From: Macropodus opercularis
Lineage: Eukaryota; Chordata; Actinopteri; Anabantiformes; Osphronemidae
Assembly: GCA_030770545.1 (NCBI GenBank)
Contig: CM061090.1
Coordinates: forward strand, 15,534,501-15,598,500
Length of the DNA stretch: 64,000 nt
Direction: 5' to 3'
The stretch's first letter is position 1; each line of letters starts with the position of its first letter. Position numbers and translations under genes: made by a program. Below the pieces are notes generated by a model that worked only from the letters and a program-made list of their open reading frames with translations, was not told the DNA's origin and searched no databases. Positions 1 to 14,756 of this stretch are shown piece by piece.

Positions 1-3000
1 TGCATGACAGATCCCTGGAGACATCTGCACACAGTGCACCGTGTGAAGCTAAAAGCCATGAGAGCGAGAGGGGCAGATTGGATTTTATATTAGAGCTCTG
101 GCAAGTGGAGGGGTTATACACTTAGTCATACGATGACACAGCCCCTAATGGAGCAGAGAAGCGATGCTCTGATATTCTTAATTGATGGATTAGAAGCATA
201 TAATTCCCCACAGAGAGTGGATGATCAAGAGAACAGTGGAGAGGGAGAGGAGCACGAGTAGGCACAGGGAGCAAGCGCTTGAACATGACCTGGACGTCTA
301 ATTAATTGAAAAAGGAAATTCCCAGGATGTTTTATTTAAATTAGATGAGGGGAACAAACGAGGAGACGGGGTTAGGAAAGAGAAGGAGCAACTCAGAGCA
401 GGGCAAGGTGACCCAAAAACAACAGGCTGTGTCAAATATTTGTGATGGGTTGGCCTCTGTCGATGGATGGCCATGTTGATCAATGGCGGGTGGGAGACAG
501 ACGCTAAAGGGAGGGGCCTGGGCGCAGATCAGCAGCATTTACACAACATGACTGAAAGGTAGATCCAGAGCAGAGACACGGAGGAGTGAGTGGAAAAGAA
601 AGGAGAGGCCTCCAGAGGAAAGCAGCAGATCCCTGTCTAAAACTTCCCTTTCATGTGGCCCACACAGTGCCAGAGCAATCTGAACGCCCGCCCATCATTA
701 GGCATCAAAGGCCTGTGGGAGGGGGATTCTGTCTGCACGCGGCTAATCCCCTTTAAACGTGCCTTCTCACGGAACAAAGCCGCCATAACATCCACAATGC
801 ATTTCTGCGTGATCTACACTTTTCTCGTGACACTGCGCGATCATCAAAGCGAGCGAGGTGGCAGGAAAAAAAGGAGTAACAAAGGAAAACTTTTAGATAC
901 AGGCACGATTTCCATGGCGACCATTGGGTAAATAGCGACGCCTTTCAACCCCCCTTCGTTTACTAGAAACGCTCGCCAACGCGGGCGTGTCTACAGAGAG
1001 ACGGGCTCCTGCGTTTGAACGTCTCCGTTTTTAGCTCAGAACCCCTGGTTCGCCTTGATAAATGCTCTGACGCCGACCTGGGGGACGTGTAAAACAAAGG
1101 TCAGCCACGTTCTGAGCCAGCAAAATCATTTCCGTCGGAACAGATGACAAATGGAGTCGGTTTCTTGCGTTATCGTCAGGAGATTCTCCACTTCCCTTCA
1201 GTCCTCTCACTCTCTCTTCTGCACCCTGTGTGTCTCTCCCTGTTCCTCCCTGAAATCCATGAATAAATAATTCAAGCTACACATTTTTCACTTTATGACT
1301 GAATATGAAATTCATCCCGTACCCGATCTTGCCACCCACCCACCTCTCTGAAGCGGCATATAAAACACTCGATGTCTCTCTACCTGAGATTCTAAGAAGA
1401 CTTTGCAAAAGCCTTCAACGTTATTTCCCTCCTCGCTGCTTCTGGATCATCTCTTGAGCCCCAAAATGATGTCTCAGCACCATTTGAGGTTCTTTGTCTC
1501 CTCTTAACTATCCATCCTCTAACCCTCCCTCTTCCCTTAAGTTGCCCTCTTTACAGCATCACGCCAAGAATCGGAGACAGTGACAAACTTCGACAACAAA
1601 GCCGGAGATCTTGATTCCTCTCCGCATCTCAATGGCAGGGCAACTTGATATGGAAGCCTTGTTATCAGGACCCTCATGGTGCGCTGCGTGTTGCGTTTCA
1701 TCCATCGATAGAGGAACAGAGGGAGTGAAGTGGGGAGGCAGGCGAGGGAGGGAGAAGGAGGGAGGAGGCTTTGGTTATTACACCGATGGGATTAATGGAT
1801 GTGTGGGGTTTAAATTGACTCTCAATGACAGCGAGGGCCTGGACGTTTTTTCATCAGATATCGGCAGGTTTCCCCTCATTACTCTCTCTCTCGCTCGGTT
1901 TCACTACCCTCCCTCACTTTTTCTCCCTCTTGCTGTAGGAGCAATTTATTCCTAAACCTCTTACCATCTCTGTCTAAACACCCCCCTCTTCCCCCATCAG
2001 TCTCCTCCCCCCACTCCTTCACTCTTTGAATCCAATATTCCCGACAGCATGATGTCCAAATTAAAGAAGGTGATGGAAGCCAATGAAAGTACATATCCTG
2101 GTGCGGTAAGTCAACTGCATAAATGGACTCAAAGAGCATTTTCAATATTTGATAACTGAATACACTGTTGAGCAGAGTCAGGGAAAATATACAGGCCAGT
2201 GGTTCCAATGCCAGCTCCCCATCAACTTGTGTGTGATGGGCTCAGGTACAACACCCTATTATTCCAACCGGTTGAGTTCAGCTAATTATCTCAAGTGATT
2301 ATCCACATGTTTTATAGAATCTATTTCAACTGTCAATGCATCTGTTTTAGCTGAATGAATGCAGTGTTTACTATTTCAGATCTGTTTATCCTGCATATGT
2401 ATATTTTGCTTAATTTTGACTACCCTGCTGCTACTTGTGTTTATGAATTCATTTTAGCTCTGTGTGTACGGTATGCGTTGTATACACACATGCTTATCTA
2501 CTGTATCTCCCTTAGATATTCTGTTAATTTGTCACAAACACTGGCATCTGTTTAATGTGTTTACATGCATCCAAGAACTCGAAGGTCAATGCCAGTGATT
2601 TTCAGTATTTTTCTCATTTCCATAGAAAAGCTATAGGATACGTTAGGTGTTGCTTACAGTGTTGTGACTCACTGATGTGGTTTTAAACAAAAATAAGGTT
2701 GTTTTGCAAACACAACCAAGCTGAAATCAGATTCCGGATTCACAGACTCTCCAGTGAGTAGACAGGCCATTTGTTGATACAGAAGGTGCTACGATGAACT
2801 TTCTAAACATCAGCACAAGTTTGGACTTCCACCTGGGTGTTTGCTTCTTGATTTTTTTCACATCAAATCATCATTTCTGTTTTCTAATTAGCTAAGCTAC
2901 TCCACAGGATGTCCACATACCTTTCCCTGGGGTGCTGCTACGCCTTGTTGGGACTCTCTGGGGCATGTCTGGCTTCCACGGCGACTGGATGGAAACGCCC

Positions 3001-5520
3001 ACCAACAGGTGCGGTACAATATCCCCTGATTTTAAACTTTTTTTCTAAAGCCACTCTGACACATCCAAGAATGCTTTTTGTATCGTTTAGTAAGAAGGAC
3101 TTCATCAGAAATGTCTATTCGCTACTCACTTTGGTTCAAAAGCCGCATTCATCTGAAAGAAACTTCTGCTCGTGGCAGCAGATGGGCTCGGAAGGAAGAG
3201 GCACCACTATCAAAAAAACTCCTTGCAATAGCCTAATTAATTCTCACCCTTGTCGCTGTCAGTGTTTTGCATTTACAGAAATGGAGGAAGAGGCTTTAAC
3301 ATGGTAAAACCAAACTTCCATCCTAATACAGCCATTTTTCCGCTACACACTTGGCTTGCAGTCACACACACTGCAAACTAAGAGACATCCTTAGCCTCCA
3401 TGGTGGGCCTGTGTTGTCAGCCCAGTCCTGCTTTGTATGCTCTTTTCTTCATGTCACACATCCTCTCCGTTGCAAAAGTCCCCTGTAGGTTTCTATTATC
3501 CCATGTGAATCCTATCAGTTCCAAATCGCACATGGGGTATTGCAAAGATGTTTGGAAGTGGTTGATTCAATTTGCTTGTTTTTGTAGAAAATAATGTGAG
3601 CGGGGTACACTATTCAGAGACCTCCATGTGGATTCACAAACATCTGCTGCTGGTGGATAAGATACCCCAAAAGCCTGATGGAATATGGAGAAAGCGTTAC
3701 CTGCTGGGAGCAATTTACTGCTGTCAGTTACAGTGGGAACCTTCAGAAAAATGGCTTTATTCTAAGAAATGAACACTGTGCTTTTTTTTTGAATTATACA
3801 GGTGTTTATGAAAGTCTTTCACGGTAGAATGACACTGTGGTTTCCCTCAGGAAACTCTGCTCAAGTAGAAACAAAATCTGATCTACAGTATAAGGCAAGT
3901 GCTATCTAGCAATAGTAAATTCCTAGAAGTAACACGTGTCATATGTTCACTAGAGAGTGCATGCAGGCTTTCATGACTGCTGTACAGTTTGATATAATAG
4001 AGTTGGTGACGGTGAAAGTCAGGGCTTGCTGTTTGTGCTGTGGCTCTAGTTGTAGGAATGGGGTGAACTGCATCTTTACACATGGCTTCCCCTCAGTGAA
4101 GGCGAAATGAAGGGGAGCCCTCAGGGCAAACACAAAGACAGGAGGCTCTGCAAGGGTCTTAGATGAGTACAAACACACAGACACACGAACACTCGAGCAA
4201 ACAACAATCACTTGTGGAAACAGTAACTTCACATGTACATTTAGACACAGTATAATTAACATCTCCAGCTGCAGCGAGCTGTTCAGGCTGTTTCAGCACC
4301 ACGGACAGCAACTGCCCTCCACATACAGACACTGTTAGTTAAATGGAGCCATGGCCTTGTCTGCGTTTTCAGCACCATGGACAAAGGCCTTCTTTCAAAC
4401 TCTCAAGCCAATATTTCTGTGACAGTCCAATCCATTGAGAGATTTGTATTTATTCGCATGAAATGAAACCTTTCAGGGGAAAAAAGGCAAATTACTAGTG
4501 GGAAAAACAACATACAGGACTTAATGTGGACTCAGCTTGTCTGCATGTGCCAAGTGAAAAGATTTACCTCGGCATTGTAGACAACATGAATATCTCTGAA
4601 TTTCTGCAGACATAGAGTTGTGGGGGCCCACTGTTGTCCATTTTCATGATGGAAGTAAACTATCTCAACTTTCCCCCAGAGCAAACCACAAAAAAGTACT
4701 TTATCGCTCCTATCATTACTTTCGCTTGTGGATTATTTCCCTCTGTCACCCCTTCATCCCTCTCTGCTGATGATTTCTTGCGATCTCAAGAGACAAAACA
4801 CTGAAATTGCACAGAGGGGATCAGGAATTTACTTCTTGATAACATCTGTTACTAACTATTCTGCTCGGCATGCAGAATCAGATACCCCAGAAGACCCGTT
4901 TTCTCCCTTTATCTTATTTATTTGGAGAAAGGCTTATATTGTCTCATACACCACAAGGTGCACATAGGAACCTCTGTGCATGGCTAAACGGGAACTTTTA
5001 TAGCCGTCCCTACCCAGAATGGCAATTAGCTGCGGTAGACTGGGGAAAACACAGAGTGGAGTTGGTATGCAGAGAGCTCTGCAAAGTTAATGGACTTTTA
5101 AATCGACACTGTGCGCCAAATTCCCTCATTAATGCCATCCCTGGTCCCTGCCTACGCGACCGTTTGATTTCAAAGGTCAACTCTCAAATGTCAACATAGG
5201 ATCGGTAAATAGAGTACACTTTTATGACGCACACACTTTGTGCTGAAAGTGTGAGGTAAAGGACTGGTGAAGTGATGAGGGCCTCTACGAACATGACATG
5301 ACATTTTACCTCTATTTATCTTGCTGTATACAGGGCGCGCATTGTATATTTCAGCACTGAGCTGCTTAACATATGGTTAACACACAAATACACACAGCAA
5401 TTTATTCTTATTGTATAAAGACAGTCATCTAAAGTCCTCTGCATGTTTTTTTTTTTGACATATGATATTTTTATATTATATTTGACCAGTTTTTGAAAAA
5501 AAAATCTGCTTTCTTTTGCA
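1..5520. other. gene-free sequence, distal 3' flank of arap2
   Basis: I see no exon with recognisable protein similarity or convincing splice pairs. Open frames here are short and of biased composition (e.g. 1611-1955, 2909-3307). A moderately GC-balanced stretch near 4960-5190 has few low-complexity runs and could be a conserved non-coding block, but this is only an impression. Confidence 0.6.
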
Positions 5521-5539
5521 AAAATTCAAGAGTTTTGTG

Positions 5540-5850
5540 AAGGTGTGGCACAGCTGAGGTCCATCAAGCACGGTGGAGGGACGGTATTGATCCGGGGCTG
5601 CTTTATAAACGAAGCTGGACGGCTTGCCACCCTGAAGGGAAAAATGAATTCCCAAGTTTATGAAGGTTGGCCCAGAAGATGAGGATTAGTAGAAGGATGA
5701 CAGAGTAGGACAATGGCCTTAACATTGGGAGTACATCTAATACAGAATGGGTTTAAAAACTATAATCTGCACTGAGTCAGAGCCCAAACCTCAGCCCAAC
5801 AGAGCAGCTGACCACAAGTGAGCTGCTCACAACCAGCTGCGCTCCGACAG
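5540..5850 (+). mobile_element. decayed Tc1/mariner transposase fragment
   Basis: On the plus strand a broken reading gives SIKHGGG, then a Gly-Cys-Phe and KMNSQVYE, which correspond to the central block of fish Tc1-like transposases. About 200 bases further on, SQSPNLSPTEQL is a degenerate form of the SPDLNPIE motif holding the catalytic Asp/Glu region. Stops and frameshifts interrupt it, so it is not functional. I could not identify terminal inverted repeats. Confidence 0.7.
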
Positions 5851-8658
5851 CTGTGTGTGGTCGAATAACCAAAAATGTTGTGCAGGTGCTTGTTGTGGAG
5901 TCTTTATTGGAAGTTATTGTTTCAAAATGAGGTTCAACCTTGTAAGAAAACACCGTAAGAGAATTGTATTATTTTTTTCCACCAATCTTTTGAAAATTGT
6001 CTTTTTGAAAAAGTTTGACCAGTAAATCCATTATTAAAGATTATAATTATTTGTGTGTTATTAGCATAAGCATGTGGTGTTTGTGTGACTTTTTCTTTTT
6101 GCTATTGCTAAAATTCAGGTGTGATAAACATGTTTTCATATCATTATTTCAAATTATTTATTTATAAACACAGTTCTTCGTCAGTGAAAAACGAGCATAA
6201 AGTAAAGTACGATTTCAAGCTGTGATTTGATTTCACTCAAAGGTAATTAAATGGCTGCAGCAGTTATTACTGAAACATAATTGCTCATGAATGTCTAACA
6301 AATTATAGGCAGCTGACACTTGTAACAAAAGTCAAACAGAGCCAATATGCCATTAGAATAAAATACAATTAATATGAGCCTAAACAAGTCAAGAACATAC
6401 TGTCTTTAGATTAGATGCTAGCCAGCAATGTGATCCTACGCAGACATAGTCAGAACCATCTTGGACACATTCACCTGAATGAAAAGCAACATGAAAACAC
6501 CCCAACAGTGAAAAACAGTAGAGGGAGTCCATTGCTTTATATCTTGTCTCTCAGATGTTCTAGCTCCTGTCACGTTTCTGGGTCACATATCAGCTTTCTG
6601 ATGTTCTCTCAATGATACTGAGCTGTGTTGCTACGATTTCTCACCAGTCCTGGTCACTGCCTCACAACTTCTCTATTCGAATGCACTGAGGAGCAAGTCA
6701 TGGAAAACTCCGGTCAGAAACCAGACGTTCTTTAGCTCAGAGAGATGACAGCTACCGGTCGCTTCCCATCAGTGCAGTTGATGGGCAAAGAGCTGAGGTA
6801 TATCGTTCTATAAGATAAATCTTCTTTATGTTTTAGGATCAAAGTGTGTCAAAGGATCAAATGTGTGACCTGCAGCAAACTTTTGCTCGCCTCCTGTGCC
6901 TGAAAGCTAAAAAACAAAAAAAAACCTAACTAAGCTAACAAAGATCTCATAAGCAAAACATACCAGACCATGAGGAAGTAGCATCTGCTTTGCTGCCTCT
7001 GAATAGACAATTAATTTGGAGGTTTACCTATTTAGTATGGCTTTCAAAAAACAACCTGTACATGACTGAAACAACATTTAGTTGTAGGCTTTTGCTCAGG
7101 AATCAATGAATGATGCTGAACAATAAAAGTAAATGCCGTCATGAAAAAGATAAAGTGGTAAAAATAAATAAGACGTACATCTCATGAAGGAGACTAATAC
7201 TGTGCCCTCAGTCTGTTCCACTGAGTCTGGAGCTAGAAGGAAAACTATGCCATACTGCGCAAATCATTATGTCCAGCCTGAGGCTACAAGCTGTACGTTT
7301 TGACCCTGTGACTTTGACGGATGATGGAGCAAATAGCGCCACAGGCCAAAGGAGCCGGACGGGGACATGTACACTATAATGGAAACACCACATCATTTTG
7401 GATTGCGTGCAAAAATATCCACACAGACACAGATCCATTAATCTGTTGACGTGAGGATGTGCAATGAAAACGTACCTCGGTATTGATTGTACTGCTGTTG
7501 CTCAGGCTGCGGAGGGACACGGGGATGGAGTTAAGAGACTGAAGACGAGCGAGTTGGGGAAAGGCAGACTTTAAACTTAGCCTCCAGCTAGCAGACTGTA
7601 TCTGTCTGTTTTAATTTGCTTTCCTAATTATCTGATTACTGCCTGTGCCTGTGGATTCATTCCCTTCTCTAAATATAGACTCAGATTGTTACAACGCTCT
7701 GCTCACAAATTCTCTTTGTTTGTTGCTGAAAACCTTCCACGCTGTGAAGGGGCCCCGTTGAAAGAGCCCGCGCTCCTCCATAAAACACGGGTGTGTCTAA
7801 AAAAGCCTTCACGACATTTGCGGCTGAAAATCCCTCATCGCGCTATCCAGATGTTTGCTTCTGCCCTCTCGTTCGCTCGCGCGGTCGCCGACAGTGTTAT
7901 CAACAAGGGAACGTTTAAGTAAAAACAGGGAAAGAAGGGAGGCGTCAGGATGTGGTCAGAGAGCAAAGCAGGGAGAGGCAGAAGAAGAAAACGAAGGGTA
8001 TTAAGAATGCAACCTGCTGGTTATCAGGGTGTGGGGGTGACAGGGTGAGTGTGGAAGTGGCAGCTGTGAACGCTTGTCACAGAAAATTTGGGTCAACACA
8101 CTGCCATCTCCCTGGGACATCTCTGAGTCCATGAAAGGGAAATAACACACATCTCCGACCGTACGTATGTGTCAGACTCTTCTAAATGTTCGCCCGCGCT
8201 TATTGATTTCCTGTTCCCCCCGAGCTTGATTGATACGCCGGCCGCGTTCATCTATTAGTTTTGGTCTTCTAAAGCGACTCCTCACGATGAAAGGGACAGA
8301 ACGTGTTTGCGGTGAGAGTGTGCGTGTGTGTGTGCGCTCGGAGGCAGCTGCCTGTCTACCATTGTCTAGACAGAATCATGTGCCTGCATAGTGAGAGAGG
8401 AGGTGACACGCCGAAAGCTGCCGGTGTTGATAATTCTCTGCGACACTCATTTGCTGTGACAGAGACCTAAAAGTTAGTTGCTGCAGAACTTTAAAAAAAA
8501 ATAATAAAAAATAAAAATAAGCGGTTCAGGGATTTAAAAGCAAGATCAGCTTTTCAGCATAAAACACTCAACAAACATAACAGCAATGAGTTAAGGGGAT
8601 TATGATTATAAGGCTTGCAAAGTGTGCAGTACAATACTATCAACTGTATGCATACCCC

Positions 8659-8660
<2 letters not shown>

Positions 8661-8691
<31 letters not shown>
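8661..8691. repeat. (TG)15 microsatellite
   Basis: Uninterrupted TG dinucleotide run, 31 bases. Confidence 0.97.
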
Positions 8692-8696
<5 letters not shown>

Positions 8697-8864
8697 ACCA
8701 CGCGAGGCAGAACCGATGTCATAAACTGCTCATTATTCACTGTATATAAAACCAGATACAGTAGAAAATACTTTCAATGTTTCTGCATAAAAAGTCTGAC
8801 ACAGTTTCCACCTCAAGTTCTTCACCCTCCGCATCTGCTCTACATCTTTAATGAAATCCCCCCA

Positions 8865-8882
8865 ACACACACACACACACAC
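8865..8882. repeat. (AC)9 microsatellite
   Basis: Uninterrupted AC run of 18 bases, about 170 bases from the (TG)15 tract in opposite strand sense. Confidence 0.95.
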
Positions 8883-10413
8883 GCCATCAGCCAATCAAGC
8901 CCCCACAATGCCTTGCTGTCTGTACAGTATGCCCCTTGGTTATGGCTGTGCCATGCTATAATGGTTCCCTGCTTATCTGACACACAGTTATGCAAATATT
9001 AGGTTCCACCCAAATATCTGGTGACAGGAGTTCCTCTCGCTCTCTCCCTTTCCCTGCCTGATTATGCAGCGATAGGCTCGCTCAGCCTGGAACGGAGCAC
9101 TCGCGTATAATCGTGATTAGTCATATCTCATGTTCGCAGTGATGTAAAACCCATCACTGCCTGGTCTTTATTGTCGGCATGCGTGTTTCTGTTTGTGTGC
9201 AAGACGTACTGATGGACAGCCCGAGCCAGATGGAAAAAGCTCTTTTCATGCCAGTGCTTCAGATATTGCTTGTAATGTGCTGTGTTTGCTAATGATGACT
9301 CACTGATGTTAAGATGCTCAAATAATTACTTTAGAATTGAACTGCGCAGACATTTGCTGGTTACTTGGTTTGAATGCCATCATTGGGATTTAAGGACCCC
9401 AACGCAGAGCAGGACACAAACCCACAGCTGGAAATATAAACAGAACACAGTTGTGGAAAATAGCCAGCTTTGAGTCGTGGCACAGCCTTAACTCGGCCTG
9501 AACTCGCCCGACAGCAGTCAGACTACGAGGCACAGTGACAGTGATGGCACAAGGAGTGGGACTGTAAATGCTTGAGAAAAGGAAAAAACGCTTGGGAGGC
9601 AGCTGCCTTTGACTCCATGAAGCTAACAGACAGAGTGACATCTCTGAAGAGACTGTGGTGTGACATGAACCATAGGACCGAAGTATAAACAAAGATATTA
9701 TGTGTTAATACAGTGAATGATTGTTTGGTTCGCATGGTGAGATGAGCAAGTAAAAACATTAAAGCTAATTTGTTCCGATCATACAAGTACTGAAATAAAC
9801 GTTGAAGCTGCATCGGCTAAGTTGTTTTGATCACTTTGATTAGCACATCACTAACATTTGGCTTTGTTGAGGTTACGGTGGCTTTTATTGGATGAAACAG
9901 AATTGAACAGAACAGAAAACACAGATGAAGAATGCAAAGCTGCAGATTCAACGATTTCTCTTTGGCTTTCGTTAACAGTAGCGTTGCTGTTAAAGTTTTA
10001 CAGAATTTGATCAAGTGTTTGCATTAAAACAACAGCAAGTAAAGTAAGTTGATCATTAATCTACGTATTTACTAATAATCTTAGGCAGCAAAATGACATG
10101 CTGCAAAAATGCAAGGTTCAAGTATCAGGTTAGAGGAGGCTGTCAGAAATCTCGACGAGGCACCAACTGAGATCAGCTGGATGTGGTAACACGTCAGTAT
10201 TGGCAGCCTGCATATTTCTGATTTTTGATGCTCAGGGAAATGTGCTCATGTGACTTTTCTTGGTCAGGTGAAGCACAAGCTTGAGCCAGTCAGGTAATGG
10301 TGCCAAGCGAGGCTGTTGACAGCAAGACTGAAGGAGGTAGGTGAGAAGTACGTGAGAAGTAAAATAACAACCAGTTCCCTTCTCTCTATCTATCTCCCTC
10401 TCTTTCTCACTTG

Positions 10414-10435
10414 CACACACACACACACACACACA
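10414..10435. repeat. (CA)11 microsatellite
   Basis: Uninterrupted CA run preceded by a CT-rich stretch at 10378-10410. Confidence 0.95.
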
Positions 10436-13400
10436 ACCTCCATCTCCCCCAGGGGTAGTGATCTGTGACTCCTCAATGTTCTGTGCACATCTGAGATGAC
10501 AGCGCACACAACACGGCCAGCGCTTCAGTCTGGGTTCCACATGATCACCCACAGCAGTACTGTACAGCAAACAAGATACAACCACACTGTGTACAGACAA
10601 GGAAACAGGCCAGGGCTTCCACTGAATCCAACAGAGTCACACTAAGACTGGGCCGCATGGAACGCATGAGCACATTTTGTGGTTTGTCTCATCCGCCTTT
10701 GGTGGCAGATGTGGGAGCTTTGCAAACGAATGATTTACTTCTTTGCAGATGACACAGTTCATACTAAACTGTCCAATTTGTTCGTGCTACCACTGGAAAC
10801 ATCTTGGGTATCGTTAGGTTGGCTCAATTACGTAAGGGGATGAGAGGAAAGTATCTACACTGATGATCAAGAAGAATTATGTGAAAGAAGAGAAATCTGT
10901 TTTGTAATTTAAAGGATGCGATACACAAAAATATAGTTACAATACTTATTTAGAGTTTGGGTAATTTAAATCTGTTTTTAGAGGAACCAATGAGATTCTG
11001 GCACTAAGATCAATGTCTCTAGGATCACAGCTTTGGCACAGATTTGATGGTAAACATAAATTAGTGTCAGAATGCTTTTATAAATGAGTCTCAACGTTGC
11101 TCATTACAAACTCATTACATTGTAGGAGAAGCGCTATGCTACTGGCTGCTAGGGGAGGTGTGAACACACACACACACTCAGGCTGATTATAACCAACCAG
11201 TGGGAGAAGTTACTCTCCACAGATATGATCAAGTGTTTCATGAAACATGTGTTTCGTCTGTGAGGCCACCGGTTGTCCCAGATATAAATGTGTACATTTA
11301 TATCTCTATAATTTAGAACCTGAGACATCCCACCTTATTATCAGCCCAGGGAGAAGCAGACCAGATTCAATTTGAGGAGAGGTAGTGGATCATGAAGGTA
11401 TTTCACCATTCGGGAACAAATTTGATATATGTCTGGAAGTCAGGACCCAGAACGGCAGTGTTGTCAGAAAAAGAAAAATGTTGCTTTATTTGCAAGTCCA
11501 ACTTCAATTTCAAATCGCAGCTCAAACTTTTTTCGATCTTATCAGTTTTTCTGACTTTTCCTCACAGTTTTGCTTCTACCTCCAATTCGCCAGTAAATTC
11601 TTCAAGGTCTATTTTGTTTTCTGAAACTCAGATCAGTTACTTACCATATAGTTTTGCCAATGATGAAGGCTGAGGAAAAGGTCAGGCTATGATTTTAAAC
11701 ACTTTTATCTCCTTTAAAGACTGTGTTTTAGCCAAGCCGGCAGCCTCTGCTGTAGATATTTCATTCCTCTTCTCACTGCAGTTTGTTGCACATAGTGCAA
11801 GGATGAAACAGAATAATATTGACAGGGACTTGTTTCATCTTGGTCATCAATAACGGACTTGTGTTATTCGATGTTCAGCTTGCATGCTGATAATAATTGC
11901 TGCCAGTGCGTGTACTAGCTGCAATAAAGACACTATTGGATTTCCCCACAAGTTTTTACTAAGTGTGTTTTTTTTTTCATATCCAGACGTGAGTAGTTCT
12001 TTCACCTGAAGTTCACTCATTTCTGCATTTAATGTTTTCCCTTCACTTCCTGTGCAAAGCTGTCTTTTCTTTTCGCGGTTCAAGCTTTTACCTCCTCGCA
12101 GCCATTACACAGTGGTTTTATAATTGTGCTCTTCGTTCAGTTGCACTTTTGCCAAATCCTTTTTACTAAAAAGCCAATAATCAAAATCGACCTTAGACCC
12201 CCATGAACTACTTGAACAATCTACGCTGCTTAGGAGGCTTAATTGTTATTAGACCATAATGGCATAATTACAGGCCCCAACTTCAATGGAAAGGAAACAA
12301 GCCACCTTTTGTGCTCCTGACGTCGTGTCTTTGTTCTTTTATTCTATTGATATTTGCTCTAAGACCTTAAGGTTTTCTCAGATAAAGATCAACTTGCCTC
12401 CTTTGAGCTCAATCCTATCATTATGTATATTAAAGTTAGTTGTAACCTGAATTCAGACTCATAAACATGGTTGTTAGCTCCAACCATCCCTTAAAGCCTT
12501 TAGTATGGATTTATTTTCTCAAGCCTGGGAAACCATCTGGGGCCCGTGTCTTCGCAATCAGCTCGATTCACAGTAGGCACAGTGTGCTCTGATAAAGCTT
12601 TATGCACCTCCACTAGTCATGTCTGAGATCCCGCTTTGAGAGGCCTCGTTCTTCAGTAATTAGCAAGCATTAGCGCCCGACTAGCATTAGGTTTTGAAGT
12701 AATGTTTAGCAAACTCTGCATATTTCATTGTCTTTATAACACAGCTTTAATTCACACCTCCAGTGAAGCTTCACCAAAGGGACCAAAGCTCCGCTAACTC
12801 TTGGCTCCAATCAGCATTTGTTTACGCCATTAGCTGAAGGGGTTGACATGCACCCTTTGCTGTTATATACAGTACAATACAATTTACTGTATGAGTAGTT
12901 TGTTTAATTAATTGTTCATTAACTTAATGTAACTTTGAGACCTGATCACAATGAAAGACATGCCCATGCATGATGAGAAGTATTTTAAAAGGTTGCTCTT
13001 TTCTTGCCCTTGTTTAATTTCAGATCAAGCTGATTATTTGTTATTGTGGACCTGGATGGATGTTTTCCCATTTTTTTTTTACTAATATTTGTCTATTTCA
13101 ATCTGTCTGTTTAGCTGCCTGCCTGCAATCCTCCTGTCAAAGCTTTGTGGGAGCGATGGACGGCGAGAGTTGGAGTGAAACATCAGGTTGGCACGGTGCC
13201 TGGGAAACAGCGAGAGGGGAAAACCACGAGAAACACAGAAAAGATGGAGTGAGAAGAGAGGGAGGATGAGAGAAAAATGCGATAGCAGCGAAGGTGCCAT
13301 GGGAGTTCGATGATGCAAAAATGAAAGCAAAACAACAGGACAGAAAGCGAGGAAAGAAAGAAAGCGTGAGTGAGTAAGATGTGTTTAACTGCGGGAGCTT

Positions 13401-13918
13401 GTGTAGGAGTGATGGGAGACCCTGCGGGGCCCCGAGGTAATCTGCAGGTTTGTGCGCTACCTCTCCTGTACCTCGCAGGTGTGCTGCCGCAGAGATGCCA
13501 CTATTGTTGTTTTTCTTCGCAGTAACACATTTAGATGAGCACACAAAAGATGAAAAAGCACACAGAGCGTAAACACACAGCCACAAAGTTCCTCTGCAGA
13601 CTTTAACCCTCTGGTCAGCCGCTCACCTTGTCCTTTTGGTGGAAAAAAGCTATCCGCAATTCATATATTTCTTCCTTCCCCCTGCTCCCTGCATCCATTT
13701 TTTTGTCTCTAGCTGTGTTGGCTACCGTTATTAATGGAATACCTCTGTAGCAATGTCATAAGGAGAGACCTGTAAACACCATCTCTCATTAAGATAAAGA
13801 ACCGTAGAGGCAGCAAGCAGACGCCAAATGTCCTTCGCTGTCTGTCTTCAAGCAGTTTAGGCTATTTCATCAGCTGCTTCTATGTGAACTGTCTGTGTTT
13901 TTGTTTATCCCTATTGTC

Positions 13919-13936
13919 ACACACACACACACACAC
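13919..13936. repeat. (AC)9 microsatellite
   Basis: Uninterrupted AC dinucleotide run. Confidence 0.95.
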
Positions 13937-14730
13937 TTTACTTCCAATCTGACAAAGTTCTCTGAAAACATTTGATATACAATGGATTCCTGCACTGTGA
14001 CGAGACCCTGTTCTCCCTTTTTCCCCCTTTCTTTATAATGCTATGAGAGAGGTGGCAAAACAATGAGATTTAATCATCCCATTCTCCTTTTGCAAACAAT
14101 TAGATTATGGGTTTGTTTTCTTTCAATTTGATAAGGGAATCTGACACCATTCTTCCCCGCGATCCGCAGTCATACATTATGGAGACGGTGGAGCGTGCTT
14201 CTGTTAATAGGAATTGACAGGAGCTGCTACAGAAATAACAAGAACAGACTTCTCTGGAGTCTCCGGGTCCCGCCCAAAACACTGCACTTTCGCGTACACG
14301 AGCACGCACACCAGCGCCAATACACAACAGCGCTGGGACATCCATGAGAAATTCCCATCAATTATGAAGACGCTCTGAGTACCATCCATTACACCCAATC
14401 AGCTGGAGAAATCACTGTTTTACCACCATTAGCATTTCTCTATTCATTAGAAAACCCCACACACATGCAGACAATGAGCCCAGTAAGCATGGATGAATAC
14501 GGAGGAACCAAACAGTTCTCAGAATGCAAAAGAAACCAGCTCCAGTCCCTGGTTTATTCATGACCTGAATAGCATGCCTGCACAAACAAACGCCGGCTAA
14601 TGTTAATTAAGCAGAAAAAAGGATCATCAGAAAGGAAGAGCCGGGATGGATTAACCCAAGGACGACTGAAAGGAAGCGTTTAGCAGGAGCTGGGAGTTGG
14701 TGAACTTTCATTCTTCAACGACGCGGCCGG

Positions 14731-14756
14731 TAAGATGCCGGTAAGATGCCGGGAGG
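14731..14756. repeat. 11-bp imperfect tandem duplication
   Basis: The unit GGTAAGATGCC occurs twice back to back, followed by a third, diverged copy reading GGGAGGATGC. Short local replication slippage is the simplest reading. Confidence 0.7.

Noticed and set aside
13137..13586. 149-residue minus-strand open frame
   Set aside because: Ser/Phe/Leu-rich translation of purine-biased sequence; overlaps other open frames and has no domain.
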